This document shows positions 7,141-15,978 of a stretch of DNA of 64,000 nucleotides, in pieces. Source of the DNA: an uncultured Bacilli bacterium. Lineage in GTDB: Bacteria > Bacillota_I > Bacilli_A > RF39 > UBA660. The DNA is taken from the NCBI GenBank assembly GCA_934162425.1, contig CAKPIS010000003.1:62001-126000 (forward strand). The letters run 5' to 3'. The notes under the pieces were generated by a model. That model searched no databases and had not been told where the DNA came from. It saw only the letters and a program-made list of their open reading frames with translations. Position 1 is the first letter of the stretch; each line of letters starts with the position of its first letter. The translations under genes and the position numbers were made by a program.

Positions 7141-9306
7141 TTAATCATTTTTTATTAAACTAAGTGCAACTTTTTCTTTATCTTTAAATATTTCTTCAAC
7201 ATAACAATCAACTATATCACCAACACTTAGTACATCTGATGGACTTTTAATATATTCTTTTGAAATCTTTGATATATGAACTAGTCCATCATTATGTAAA
7301 CCGATATCTATAAACGCACCAAATGTTGTTACGTTTCTAACAGTTCCTTGTAATTTCATACCAACTGTCAAATCATCTATACTTAAGACATCACTTTGAA
7401 GTATAGGTTGTGGCATAGAATCTCTAGGATCTCTATTTGGTTTTTTTAAAGAACCTATTATATCTGTTAAAGTATATATATCACAATTAAGTTTATCCAC
7501 ATAATAATTTATATCTATATTATCTAGTTTTTCTATTAAGTTATTTTTTCCTATATCACTTAAACTACATCCTAATGAGTTTAAAAATTTAATTGTTAAA
7601 TCATAACTTTCCGGATGAATAGAAGTTTGGTCTAAAATATTAATGCCTTCTGGTATTCTTAAGAAACCTATAGATTGTTCAAATACCTTATCTGATAAAA
7701 GCTTTTTCTTTTTTATTTCTTCTCTTGAATTAATTTTACCATTTTCTAATCTATACTTTATTATTTTATCTATTGAAGTTTTTTTCATACCTGATACATA
7801 TTTTAAAAGAGAGCTTGATGCTGTGTTAATGTTTACTCCTACACTATTAACAGCCTTTGATACAACAAAGTCTAAGTTTTCTTTTAACTTTTTTTCTGGC
7901 ACATCATGCTGATACAATCCTACTCCAATTCCTTCGGGTGGAACTTTAACTAATTCTGAAAGTGGATCTTGGAGTCTTCTTCCAATTGATACAGCACTTC
8001 TTTTTTCTACAGCAAGATTAGGAAACTCTTCTATAGCTATTTTACTTGCACTATAAATAGATGCTCCAGCTTCTGATACTATAACAAATTTACAAGGAAG
8101 ATTGTATTCTTTTATTAAGTCTGAGCAAAATTTTTCAGATTCACGGCTTGCTGTTCCATTTCCAATTGCTATTACATCTACATTATATTTTTTAATTAGC
8201 ATGACAACTTGCTGCTTGCAAGTTCTAATATTATCTTCACTTATATTTTTTAAAAATGGCTTAATAACTAATGAATCTAAATATTTACCCGTTTTATCTA
8301 TAACTGCTAACTTACAACCATTAACAAAACCTGGGTCAAATGCTAAAATCACTTTCTCTTTAATAGGCGGTGTAAGAAGTAAACATTCTAAGTTTTTACC
8401 AAAGTTTTCTATTGCAACACTATTTGCTTCTTCAGTTAAATTAGATCTTATTTCTCTTTGAACAGATGGATATATTAATCTTTTATAACTATCTTCTATA
8501 GCTTCTTTTATGTAAATTGCACAAAAACTATCTTTATTTTTTATATTTTTCTTCTCTAAAAATTCTATTATTTTTTCTTCATTTACATTTATTTTTACTG
8601 ATATTATGTTTTCATTTTCTGCTCTATTAATCGCAAGTATTCTATGTGGTTTTATTTTTGATACAGCTTCATTATAGTTATAATACATTTCATATACTTT
8701 ATTTGTATCTTTTTTATCTGTATCCTTTTTTAATTTAGTTTCTACAATTCCATATTTGAACATATTATTTCTTATGTATTTTCTGTATGATGCATTATCA
8801 CTAATCCATTCTGCTATTATGTATTTAGCACCTTCTATAGCGAGCAAATGGTCTTTTACATTTTCATTTATAAATTTAGTTGCAATGGTTTTTATGTTTC
8901 CATTTAACGGACAAGACATAATTATTTTTGCAAGTGGCTCTAAACCATTTTTTATAGCTTCTGTAGCTTTTGTTTTTTTCTTTTCTTTATATGGTCTATA
9001 TAAATCCTCTACTTCTACTAGCTTTGAAGCTTTCATAATTTCAGTTTTTAATTCATCTGTTAAAAGTCCTTTTTCATCAATAAGTCTTTTTACATCTTCT
9101 TTTCTTTTTAATAAATTAACTTGATAGTCATATGCATCTTTAATTATTTTTATTTGTTCTTCAGTAAGACCACCAGTTTTTTCTTTTCTATATCTTGCTA
9201 TAAACGGAATTGTATCACCATTTTGTAACATATTAAGTGTTTCAAGTACTTGTTTATCTTGTACGTTAAGTTCTATTGATATTTCTTTTATTATTGTTTC
9301 ATTCAT
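7141..9306 (-). CDS. tex: Tex family RNA-binding transcription accessory protein
   Basis: 721 residues, normal for Tex. Domains in order: Tex N-terminal helical region with PFIARYRKE (about 35-43), YqgF-like RNase H fold (ILAFDPGFVNGCKLAVID and DVIAIGNGTASRESE), helix-hairpin-helix (SVGVNINTASSSLLKYVSG), and a C-terminal S1 domain (GMKLQGTVRNVTTFGAFIDIG). The family binds nucleic acid and influences transcription and ribosome-associated processes. AGAGGT precedes the ATG at 9306. Flanked by terminators on both sides, so it is a single-gene unit. Confidence 0.93.
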   Translation of the reverse strand: MNETIIKEISIELNVQDKQVLETLNMLQNGDTIPFIARYRKEKTGGLTEEQIKIIKDAYDYQVNLLKRKEDVKRLIDEKGLLTDELKTEIMKASKLVEVEDLYRPYKEKKKTKATEAIKNGLEPLAKIIMSCPLNGNIKTIATKFINENVKDHLLAIEGAKYIIAEWISDNASYRKYIRNNMFKYGIVETKLKKDTDKKDTNKVYEMYYNYNEAVSKIKPHRILAINRAENENIISVKINVNEEKIIEFLEKKNIKNKDSFCAIYIKEAIEDSYKRLIYPSVQREIRSNLTEEANSVAIENFGKNLECLLLTPPIKEKVILAFDPGFVNGCKLAVIDKTGKYLDSLVIKPFLKNISEDNIRTCKQQVVMLIKKYNVDVIAIGNGTASRESEKFCSDLIKEYNLPCKFVIVSEAGASIYSASKIAIEEFPNLAVEKRSAVSIGRRLQDPLSELVKVPPEGIGVGLYQHDVPEKKLKENLDFVVSKAVNSVGVNINTASSSLLKYVSGMKKTSIDKIIKYRLENGKINSREEIKKKKLLSDKVFEQSIGFLRIPEGINILDQTSIHPESYDLTIKFLNSLGCSLSDIGKNNLIEKLDNIDINYYVDKLNCDIYTLTDIIGSLKKPNRDPRDSMPQPILQSDVLSIDDLTVGMKLQGTVRNVTTFGAFIDIGLHNDGLVHISKISKEYIKSPSDVLSVGDIVDCYVEEIFKDKEKVALSLIKND

Positions 9307-9332
9307 TTTCTTACCTCTTTTAAAATTCGTTT

Positions 9333-9360
9333 AAAAAACTAACACATCTTTAAGTGTTAG
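9333..9360 (-). terminator. Terminator between the 9377 gene and tex
   Basis: CTAACAC (9339-9345) pairs with GTGTTAG (9354-9360). On the minus strand it is followed by TTTTTTAAA. Confidence 0.7.
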
Positions 9361-9376
9361 AGATTTAAGTTTAATA

Positions 9377-9691
9377 TTAAAATTTCTTTCTTTTAATAAA
9401 TATTCTTATTATATAGTATAGGAATATTGCCATTATAACTACATATATAAATACCAAAACAGTTTCAAATATTCCATTTGTATACTTACAAATGACATCA
9501 TATACTGACGATGGAATGTAGGTATTAATTAACTTTATTATATTCTTATTTGGAATATATCCTTTTATGATATTTAATATTCTAAATGCAATATCTATCA
9601 TACCAAAACCAAAAAAATAAGTTTGAAATCTTTTTGAATATATTACAACAAATATTATTAATACTATAAGTACTATTAAATCTATGTACAT
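9377..9691 (-). CDS. Small membrane protein, unknown
   Basis: 104 residues. A strongly hydrophobic N-terminal helix (about 3-18), a possible amphipathic middle, and a second long membrane segment (about 75-96) before a basic end IKRKKF. AGGAGG lies seven bases upstream of ATG 9691. No family recognised. It has its own terminator and is followed by tex. Confidence 0.6.
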   Translation of the reverse strand: MYIDLIVLIVLIIFVVIYSKRFQTYFFGFGMIDIAFRILNIIKGYIPNKNIIKLINTYIPSSVYDVICKYTNGIFETVLVFIYVVIMAIFLYYIIRIFIKRKKF

Positions 9692-9779
9692 AAATGCCTC
9701 CTACCATATAAATATATATTATCACATTTTTTTGTATTTAGTAAATAGATGTGTAAATTAATTTTAGAATGTTTACACT

Positions 9780-9806
9780 AAAAAAAGTCCTCCGGTAAGA
9801 AGAACT
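9780..9806 (-). terminator. Terminator after tRNA-Lys
   Basis: AGTCCTC (9786-9792) pairs with GAAGAACT (9799-9806) with G-U pairs. A T7 tract follows on the minus strand. Confidence 0.65.
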
Positions 9807-9818
9807 TTTATTAACAAA

Positions 9819-9894
9819 TGGTGGACCGTTAGGGATTCGAACCCTAGACCCACTGATTAAGAGTCAGTTGCTCTACCAACTGAGCTAACGGTCC
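9819..9894 (-). tRNA. tRNA-Lys(CTT)
   Basis: 76 bases including encoded CCA. Acceptor GGACCGT/ACGGTCC, D arm GCTC..GAGC, anticodon stem ACTGA/TCAGT with loop CTCTTAA (anticodon CTT), T arm with GGTTCGAATCC. Upstream of it on the same strand is tRNA-Val, so they are probably one transcript. Confidence 0.95.
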
Positions 9895-9952
9895 ACATAA
9901 AACAATATGTATTATATTACAAAATTATATATTTGTAAATACCTAAAATAAA

Positions 9953-10029
9953 TGGTGGACGCTATAGGACTCGAACCTATGACCCCCTGCTTGTAAGGCA
10001 GGTGCTCTAACCAACTGAGCTAAGCATCC
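9953..10029 (-). tRNA. tRNA-Val(TAC)
   Basis: 77 bases including encoded CCA. Acceptor GGATGCT/AGCGTCC with one T-G pair, anticodon stem CCTGC/GCAGG with loop CTTACAA (anticodon TAC), T loop TTCGAGT. Transcribed toward tRNA-Lys. Confidence 0.95.
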
Positions 10030-10096
10030 AAACAACATATATATTCTACTATATTTTTTATTTCATTTCAAGTAAAAAAGAATAACTTATCAAAAG

Positions 10097-10447
10097 TTAC
10101 TCTTCAATACTTGGTATTCTAACAATCCACTTTGTATAGCATTTAATATACTGTCTTTTCTTACCATTAACTATTACATCTTTAGATGATTTAAAATAGC
10201 TAACTTCATTAGTAGAAATGTCATTTTGTTTTTCTAACTTAGTTGTATATGCAGTAAGGGGTTTACCTACTAACGCTATAGATAATCTCGCTGCACCAAC
10301 CTCAGTAAAAAAAGTAAACCAACAAAATCCTAAAATTGCTACCATAATTAATATATTAAATATTTTCATTCCTGCTTTAACTAAAAATACTACTGCAGTT
10401 ATAACAAGAATAAGTGCTATCCATTTAGATACTTCTGCTGTTATCAC
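10097..10447 (-). CDS. Membrane protein, unknown
   Basis: 116 residues. Two adjacent hydrophobic helices (about 10-25 and 32-50), then a soluble basic C-terminal half with KKRQYIKCYTKWIVRIPS. I do not recognise the family. The start is probably GTG 10447, which has GGAG nine bases upstream. TTG 10462 would place the ribosome site inside the coding region. Lies between the tRNA pair and the large acidic protein gene. Confidence 0.5.
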   Translation of the reverse strand: MITAEVSKWIALILVITAVVFLVKAGMKIFNILIMVAILGFCWFTFFTEVGAARLSIALVGKPLTAYTTKLEKQNDISTNEVSYFKSSKDVIVNGKKRQYIKCYTKWIVRIPSIEE

Positions 10448-10499
10448 GTCTATCAACTCCAATCAATTATATTATACTAATTATATTAACTTTTTACAA

Positions 10500-11861
10500 T
10501 TAATTTTTTCTAATATTTTTATTATACCCCATACCTTTATTATATATTACGCTTTTATAAAACTCATAATTCATATTATCTTTATATTTTTCTAATAAAT
10601 CTTCTATATCTTCATCACAAACTAATTCATAATATGTTGCTATAAATAATAATTTTTTTATTGTATATTTATCAAATTTAGATTCAAAACAAGAGATAAT
10701 AAAATACTCGGCTTCTTCTTTATAACAATTTAATGGTTTTAAAAGCATATCTTCATTTTCATTAAAATTATCTATGTTTACTTGTTTTATTGGCTCTACT
10801 AATTCCAAAACTTTATTAAAATTTTCTTCCTTATATAACATTAAATCTGGATTATCTATAACATATAACAGTCTATATTTTACAAGATTTAGCATACTGT
10901 TTTTTCCGTATCTTTCCATAAAATCATTTATGTTTTTTATATAATACAGTGTAAATAATTCGTAATCATCGTCAAAATATTTTATAATATCATTTTCTCT
11001 TTTTAATTCATCATTATAAAATTCAAATTCTTCTTCCTTTTCTTCATCTTCATAATCATATTTAGAAGATAAGTTTATTTCAGATAATATATCATATACT
11101 TTTTGCCTACTTATTTTTCCTTCTCCAAAAACAGCATATTGATTTAACTCATACATATGATCATCTAATGAAAATATTTTGTCAAAATATTCACTATTAT
11201 TATAATGCTCTTCATCAAATGGAAATGTTTTATACTCATAATTATCATCTTCAAAAGAAATAACTCTTGCGTAATTTGCTAAAGCATCTTTTGCACTATT
11301 ATTTAATAAAGAAAGATTATTAATAAATATATAACGTTCAAATAATTTTAGTTTCAAATCATTTTCTATTTTTTTAGAGCCTTCACTATTCATGTAATTT
11401 AAGTATGCATTTTCTATTGAGATCTCTAATTTAGAAAATGATTTAACCGTTTTTGGAATTTTTTCTAGATTTAATGAGTTAAAGAATTTCTCACTTTTTG
11501 ATGCACAAAAAATTCTTTCATTAATATCAAATTTGTCTATTAATTCTTCTAATTTTTCTACTTTTACGCTTTTATTTAAAATAAGTTCATCATTTTCATA
11601 ACTTATAATATTTTTATACTTATCTAAAAATAAGAATAGTTCTTTTTTTACATCTATTTTTTCAAAAAACACCTTACCTTTCCAATCATCAAAACCATAC
11701 ATTTCTACGTTTTTAGAATAATAATCATCAAGGGCAACATCTAAAAGTACATTTCTAGATGCAACTAAGTTTACTAAAGAAATATTTCTTTTTACTTCAT
11801 ATTTTAACAAAGTTAAAAGTGTAATTAAAGTAGTATATTCAAATGGAACGTTGTATATCAT
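10500..11861 (-). CDS. Hypothetical acidic cytoplasmic protein
   Basis: 453 residues, rich in Asp, Glu, Lys, Asn and Tyr, with no signal peptide or membrane helix. An extremely acidic stretch near residues 273-285 (YEDEEKEEEFEFY) suggests a disordered linker between two helical halves. No motif recognised. The ATG at 11861 has a perfect GGGGGG-type ribosome site. Divergent from the XRE-regulator gene with ~130 bases between, so the two could be co-regulated. Function unknown. Confidence 0.65.
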   Translation of the reverse strand: MIYNVPFEYTTLITLLTLLKYEVKRNISLVNLVASRNVLLDVALDDYYSKNVEMYGFDDWKGKVFFEKIDVKKELFLFLDKYKNIISYENDELILNKSVKVEKLEELIDKFDINERIFCASKSEKFFNSLNLEKIPKTVKSFSKLEISIENAYLNYMNSEGSKKIENDLKLKLFERYIFINNLSLLNNSAKDALANYARVISFEDDNYEYKTFPFDEEHYNNSEYFDKIFSLDDHMYELNQYAVFGEGKISRQKVYDILSEINLSSKYDYEDEEKEEEFEFYNDELKRENDIIKYFDDDYELFTLYYIKNINDFMERYGKNSMLNLVKYRLLYVIDNPDLMLYKEENFNKVLELVEPIKQVNIDNFNENEDMLLKPLNCYKEEAEYFIISCFESKFDKYTIKKLLFIATYYELVCDEDIEDLLEKYKDNMNYEFYKSVIYNKGMGYNKNIRKN

Positions 11862-12001
11862 ATTTCCCCCCTATAAAGCTAAAAATTATGCTTTTTATAA
11901 TAACATTAAATATGCATAAAATCAATAATTATTAAACTAAACTAATGGTAGAGTTAAAAAAGAAGCATTTTATGATATGATATTTATGCGAGGTGATGAA
12001 A

Positions 12002-13063
12002 ATGAATAATAATAAAATTGGTAAGTTTATTGCGAGAAAAAGAAAAGAAGCTAATTTAACTCAAATGGAATTAGCTAATAAATTATATGTAACAGATAAG
12101 GCAGTTAGCAAATGGGAACGTGGATTATCACTTCCTGATATCACACTTTTAAAAAAATTAGCTAGTGAACTTAATGTAACAGTAGCGGACATATTAGATG
12201 GGAATGAAAATAATAGCAAAAGAAAAATAGATGAAGAAGAAATTAATGAAATAATTGATAAAATTAATAAAGCAAATAAAAAGAAAAAAAATAAAATTTT
12301 ATTTATTGTTGCAATATTATTACTAGTAATTATTTACATTTTATTTAGAAATATGTATTTAGGATATAATGAGAAAAAAGTCTATTATAGAAGTTCTAAT
12401 AAAACTTTACATATAGGAGTTCCAAAAACATCATTTATGATGAAAAAAAATGATAGAAGTTATTCTTTTAAAAATCTTAGAAATCCTAATATAGTAGAAA
12501 ACGAAATTAAAAAATACTTAAAAACACTAAAGTATTCTAGTTGTAATAATACTATATATTATTATAATAAAAAAGATAACTACTCTATAATTAATTATTC
12601 TGTTAAAAATCATGTCTTATACAATACTATTTCTTATGAAGTAGTTAATTATGATTATTGTAATGTAAAAAAAGTTGATGAGTATGCTAAAAAGTTGGGA
12701 AAAACAAAAGCATTTCATACTATGAATAGCAAAATATCTTTTTATGATTCTTGGGATAATAAATTACAAGTTTTATTTCAAGACTTAGGTATTGATGATA
12801 ATAAAGGTAATTTTAAATGTAATTTTATTGTTAGATATTATAAGAGAAAAGATGATAAAAATGCATATATTTATACTATTGAAAAATCTAGTGGAACTTT
12901 TGAAATTAAGAATAATAAATTATATTATTATAGAGATATAATTGAAGAAAAAGATGACAATATAAACATACCAAATGTTTCTAGCTTTAAAATAGATAAT
13001 AAAAAATTAATACTTGAAGATAATTATTTGTCAAACTACGAACAAAATATTGTACTAGAATAG
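12002..13063 (+). CDS. XRE-type HTH regulator with a membrane anchor and extracytoplasmic domain
   Basis: 353 residues. N-terminal XRE helix-turn-helix (IGKFIARKRKEANLTQMELA then VTDKAVSKWERG, residues 6-41), a charged linker, one transmembrane helix (about 99-116), then ~235 residues predicted outside, rich in Lys, Tyr and Asn. This suggests a one-component membrane-tethered transcription factor. The outer domain is unfamiliar. ATG 12002 is six bases after AGGTG. GTG 11993 is alternative. One of only four plus-strand genes, divergent from 11861. Confidence 0.75.
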   Translation: MNNNKIGKFIARKRKEANLTQMELANKLYVTDKAVSKWERGLSLPDITLLKKLASELNVTVADILDGNENNSKRKIDEEEINEIIDKINKANKKKKNKILFIVAILLLVIIYILFRNMYLGYNEKKVYYRSSNKTLHIGVPKTSFMMKKNDRSYSFKNLRNPNIVENEIKKYLKTLKYSSCNNTIYYYNKKDNYSIINYSVKNHVLYNTISYEVVNYDYCNVKKVDEYAKKLGKTKAFHTMNSKISFYDSWDNKLQVLFQDLGIDDNKGNFKCNFIVRYYKRKDDKNAYIYTIEKSSGTFEIKNNKLYYYRDIIEEKDDNINIPNVSSFKIDNKKLILEDNYLSNYEQNIVLE

Positions 13064-13096
13064 AAAAAATCTACCTTTTTTGGTAGACTTTTTTTC
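13064..13096 (+). terminator. Terminator of the XRE regulator gene
   Basis: TCTACC/GGTAGA stem around a T6 loop, flanked by A-rich and T7 tracts. The symmetry would also serve the minus strand. Confidence 0.7.
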
Positions 13097-13130
13097 AATT
13101 AAGTATTTAAAATAAAGAATTAAAACAATT

Positions 13131-14060
13131 TTAAAGTTTTTTAACTGGTCCTTTTTTCACAAGTTTAGGTACTTTCTCTAGTTTTACTAATTTATCAACT
13201 AAGTGGTTACATACTTCCAATCCTGAAGAACTTATTGAGTTAAACTCTATAATATCAACCACTTCATTTCCATCCATTAATACTTGTCCTGCATCCAAAA
13301 CATAACTACTAGGAAAGTTTGGCACAGAAGATATTTTATTAATTTGATCTTCAACAAACGATATAACTTCATTTGGAACTTCTGTTGGATAATCAACATA
13401 TGATCTAGAAATACTTAATAAAGTATTATTTAAAACAAATGCTCGATATTCTTTACAGTCCATATCATTTTCATCATCTTCAATAGATTCAAAAACATCA
13501 GAAAGAAAAATAGAATCTTTCAAAGATACATTCCACAATGTAGGTTTTGTTACAAAATACTTTTCTCCTTCTAAATCTATATAACCAAAATATTTCAAAA
13601 TACAATGAGTATTACTTTTATTTGCTGTTTTAAAAAATATATTTTTAAAAATTGACTTGTATTTCTCAATGTTATTTTGAAAATCTTCATAAGTTGTTTG
13701 AATAATTTTTCTATGTACTGGCTGAATTCTTTGTGGCCAATTCATAATTATTTCCAAATCTTCTTTTGTTTGAATACTTAGTGCACCATTTTTATCTAAT
13801 TGATTTAAAAGTTCTTTTTCACTAGATATAAAACTTCGGGGAAATATAATCTTATCCTTAACATTAATTTCTTCACTATCCATATAAAATTTCTTAGTAC
13901 TTCGATCAAATACTATTAGCATATTATTTGCTTTTGCTGCATTCATCAGTTCTTGTTCTTTAGTCTTTATCCAAATAGTGTTCTCATCATCATTTTCACT
14001 TATACTATAATCTGTTGTTCCTAAACTAGGAACACTAAAACAAAAGTAATCAATTTTCAT
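13131..14060 (-). CDS. ATP-grasp domain protein (R2K-like)
   Basis: 309 residues. The C-terminal half shows ATP-grasp hallmarks: EYRAFVLNN, then YVLDAGQV and VVDIIEFNSISSSGLE, where E-F-N matches the Mg-binding E-x-N before a small-residue turn. N-terminal part has IIFPRSFISSEKE and HRKIIQTTYEDF. The R2K clade of ATP-grasp enzymes fits this pattern and is thought to form amide or peptide bonds, often in mobile or peptide-modification contexts. No peptide substrate gene is visible beside it. GAAAGGAG upstream of ATG 14060 supports the start. Substrate unknown. Confidence 0.6.
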   Translation of the reverse strand: MKIDYFCFSVPSLGTTDYSISENDDENTIWIKTKEQELMNAAKANNMLIVFDRSTKKFYMDSEEINVKDKIIFPRSFISSEKELLNQLDKNGALSIQTKEDLEIIMNWPQRIQPVHRKIIQTTYEDFQNNIEKYKSIFKNIFFKTANKSNTHCILKYFGYIDLEGEKYFVTKPTLWNVSLKDSIFLSDVFESIEDDENDMDCKEYRAFVLNNTLLSISRSYVDYPTEVPNEVISFVEDQINKISSVPNFPSSYVLDAGQVLMDGNEVVDIIEFNSISSSGLEVCNHLVDKLVKLEKVPKLVKKGPVKKL

Positions 14061-14163
14061 AAAATTTTTCTCCTTTCTAGCACGTTAAACTATCCAATAT
14101 TTTTTGCCAATATGCATGTATATTTGTTAAACTGACAAAATCAATATAATTTTTATAGATATT

Positions 14164-14192
14164 TTAAAACTCGAACTATAAAAGTTCGAGCT
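14164..14192 (-). terminator. Terminator after tRNA-Leu
   Basis: Perfect 8-bp stem CTCGAACT (14170-14177) / AGTTCGAG (14183-14190), followed by TTTTAAAAT on the minus strand. Confidence 0.8.
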
Positions 14193-14203
14193 TTCTATCA
14201 ATC

Positions 14204-14288
14204 TGGTGCGGGTGAAGGGACTTGAACCCCCACGGATTAATCCACTAGATCCTAAGTCTAGCGCGTCTGCCAATTTCGCCACACCCGC
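14204..14288 (-). tRNA. tRNA-Leu(TAG)
   Basis: 85 bases including CCA, class II with a long variable arm (TGGATTAATCC). Acceptor GCGGGTG/CACCCGC, anticodon stem CTAGA/TCTAG with loop CTTAGGA (anticodon TAG). It decodes CUA, the codon that appears as specifier in the leuS T-box at 41060-41298. Confidence 0.95.
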
Positions 14289-14302
14289 ATAAATAAAATA
14301 AG

Positions 14303-14379
<77 letters not shown>

Positions 14380-14462
14380 AATTAACACTTGCTTCTATAT
14401 ATTATCATATTATTCTAAGTTAATCAATATTATTAATCAAAAAAATTAAAAAAATGATGATT

Positions 14463-14891
14463 TTATTCACCATTTTGTAACATATTTAATAAATCAATCT
14501 TAAATTTATCTTTTTCTGAGTTTGCTTTTGAAATCATAACACCCTTATAAGCTTCTAGCTCTTGTCTATGCCCTTCTGATAAAAGACTTTCTGGAGTTAT
14601 TGTTTCAAGAATTATTGTCTTACTATTTTCACAAACTGAATAATGTAATATTACTTCTCCATGAACTCTTACAAAAAGATCATCTGTTGGAAGTTTTAAT
14701 TCATAGTTTTTAGTATTCTCTAAAGCATTTTCACCAACTAATCTACCTAAAAAATTGCCTTCCTTTAATTCTGGATAAAATTCAAAAACAAGTTTCTTAT
14801 AAGCAAGCATATTATACTTCTTAACAGAACGCTCTAGTTTTCTAAATTCATTTTCATTTAAATATTCGAAAATGTAAGATCCTTTCACCAT
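14463..14891 (-). CDS. Hypothetical protein
   Basis: 142 residues, soluble, no signal peptide. Begins MVKGSYIFEYLNENEF, with a central beta-rich stretch (HGEVILHYSVCENSKTIILE) and an acidic/basic helical end. I do not recognise the family. It has the best promoter in the window (TTGACA, 17 bp, TATAAT with TG) and AAAGGGGG before ATG 14891, so it is probably well expressed. Single-gene unit. Confidence 0.6.
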   Translation of the reverse strand: MVKGSYIFEYLNENEFRKLERSVKKYNMLAYKKLVFEFYPELKEGNFLGRLVGENALENTKNYELKLPTDDLFVRVHGEVILHYSVCENSKTIILETITPESLLSEGHRQELEAYKGVMISKANSEKDKFKIDLLNMLQNGE

Positions 14892-14949
14892 ATTATTTCC
14901 CCCTTTACAAATGAGTACTATCTATACATATTACCCAATTGGTAGAAAA

Positions 14950-14978
14950 ATTATAGCACATTCGACAATAAATGTCAA
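14950..14978 (-). promoter_or_regulatory. Consensus promoter of the 14891 gene
   Basis: Minus-strand TTGACA (14973-14978), 17-bp spacer ending TGTGC, TATAAT (14950-14955). Perfect sigma-A hexamers plus extended -10 TG. Confidence 0.85.
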
Positions 14979-15011
14979 ATATTTTACAATTTTATTACAC
15001 ATAATTGGCAA

Positions 15012-15806
15012 CTAACTACTTAATTTTTTCTTCTTAGTATGTCCTATAATCTTATCTAAAACATACATAATTACACTAATTATAAAGTATGCTAAAATAA
15101 ATTTTAGTAAAATATCTTCATTTATTTCACCAAACCATCCACCAGCATAATGTATGTTAATGTAGTTAGAACATGCCCTAATTACACCAAATAAAGCAAC
15201 TGATAAAATACAAGTTATAAAGAAGATATTTCTAAATGCTTTTGCTGACCTTTTTTTATCTAGAATTATTAATATTAGTATATTTACAAATAATAAAGCA
15301 AATAACGTAGTTCTTAATTTTTTACTTATAATTATATTATATATTTTTAAAGCACCTTTAAAGTCATAATTTGTAAATCCGCTTGGAATATATTCTTCTA
15401 TTCTCTTTTCTAATTTTTCACTTTGAGTTTTTAAATTCTCTTGTATTATAGCTTTTTTTTCATCCGATAATTCATTTCCTAGTTCTTTTTCTATTAACAA
15501 ATTAACTTCATTTGATATATCTAATTTTTCTTTTTTATCATATAAAACATTATTAATAAATACATCAACATATTTTTTGGATATTTCTTCTGTATATTTA
15601 CTATTTCTAATCTTATCTTCTATATCTCCTAGTTTACTTAAATCAAATTCATTAATTATATCATCTAAAACATAACCAGATATTTTCTTTGACATAACTT
15701 CATTTGTAACAGTACTTTTTATAATATCTTCAGCTGAATAACTTAATGTAATAACAATTAATATTAATGGTAACGTTATTTTTAATAATACTTTTATAAA
15801 TTTCAT
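15012..15806 (-). CDS. Hypothetical membrane protein
   Basis: 264 residues. An N-terminal hydrophobic helix (about 8-24), a ~140-residue charged extracytoplasmic helical region (KSEKLEKRIEEYIPSGF near its end), then three membrane segments (about 168-182, 191-210 and 233-250) and a basic tail KKKKLSS. No family recognised. AAGGAGAAATTAAG precedes ATG 15806. It directly follows the methyltransferase fragment at 15821-15877. Confidence 0.55.
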   Translation of the reverse strand: MKFIKVLLKITLPLILIVITLSYSAEDIIKSTVTNEVMSKKISGYVLDDIINEFDLSKLGDIEDKIRNSKYTEEISKKYVDVFINNVLYDKKEKLDISNEVNLLIEKELGNELSDEKKAIIQENLKTQSEKLEKRIEEYIPSGFTNYDFKGALKIYNIIISKKLRTTLFALLFVNILILIILDKKRSAKAFRNIFFITCILSVALFGVIRACSNYINIHYAGGWFGEINEDILLKFILAYFIISVIMYVLDKIIGHTKKKKLSS

Positions 15807-15820
15807 CTTAATTTCTCCTT

Positions 15821-15877
15821 TTATTTTCTAGATTTTTTTAGATATAATACTGACACGCATTCAACATGCCGTGTTCG
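15821..15877 (-). pseudogene. Remnant C-terminus of an RlmCD/TrmA-type methyltransferase
   Basis: Between an in-frame stop and the TAA at 15821 the minus strand encodes RTRHVECVSVLYLKKSRK. HVECV-VL--LK matches the C-terminus of the intact methyltransferase at 17079 (AHVECVAVLKLK) at about nine of eleven positions, and HVEC is the family's conserved tail motif. No upstream methyltransferase sequence is continuous with it. I read it as the decayed end of a second copy. An alternative frame over the same bases is also open for ~40 codons, so chance cannot be excluded. Confidence 0.45.
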
Positions 15878-15925
15878 TTAATTATGAATAGTTGCTTTTT
15901 ATCTGTTTGGGTATAACTGACTACT

Positions 15926-15965
15926 ACATAATAAACACTTTTAATTGTTGAATGTTTATTATGTA
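15926..15965. repeat. 12-bp perfect inverted repeat in the intergenic region after ldcA
   Basis: ACATAATAAACA and its exact complement TGTTTATTATGT are separated by ~15 bases. Neither strand has an adjacent T tract, so it is not a textbook terminator. It could be a protein-binding dyad or RNA processing hairpin. Confidence 0.4.
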
Positions 15966-15978
15966 TATATCAATTTTC

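Noticed and set aside
7643..9124. Plus-strand ORFs across tex
   Set aside because: Shadow frames opposite a well-recognised gene, without ribosome sites or family motifs.
15900..15978. Alternative open frame reading YTQTDKKQLFIINEHG in the ldcA-15806 gap
   Set aside because: No start codon or ribosome site. The HVEC frame has clear homology, so this frame is likely chance.
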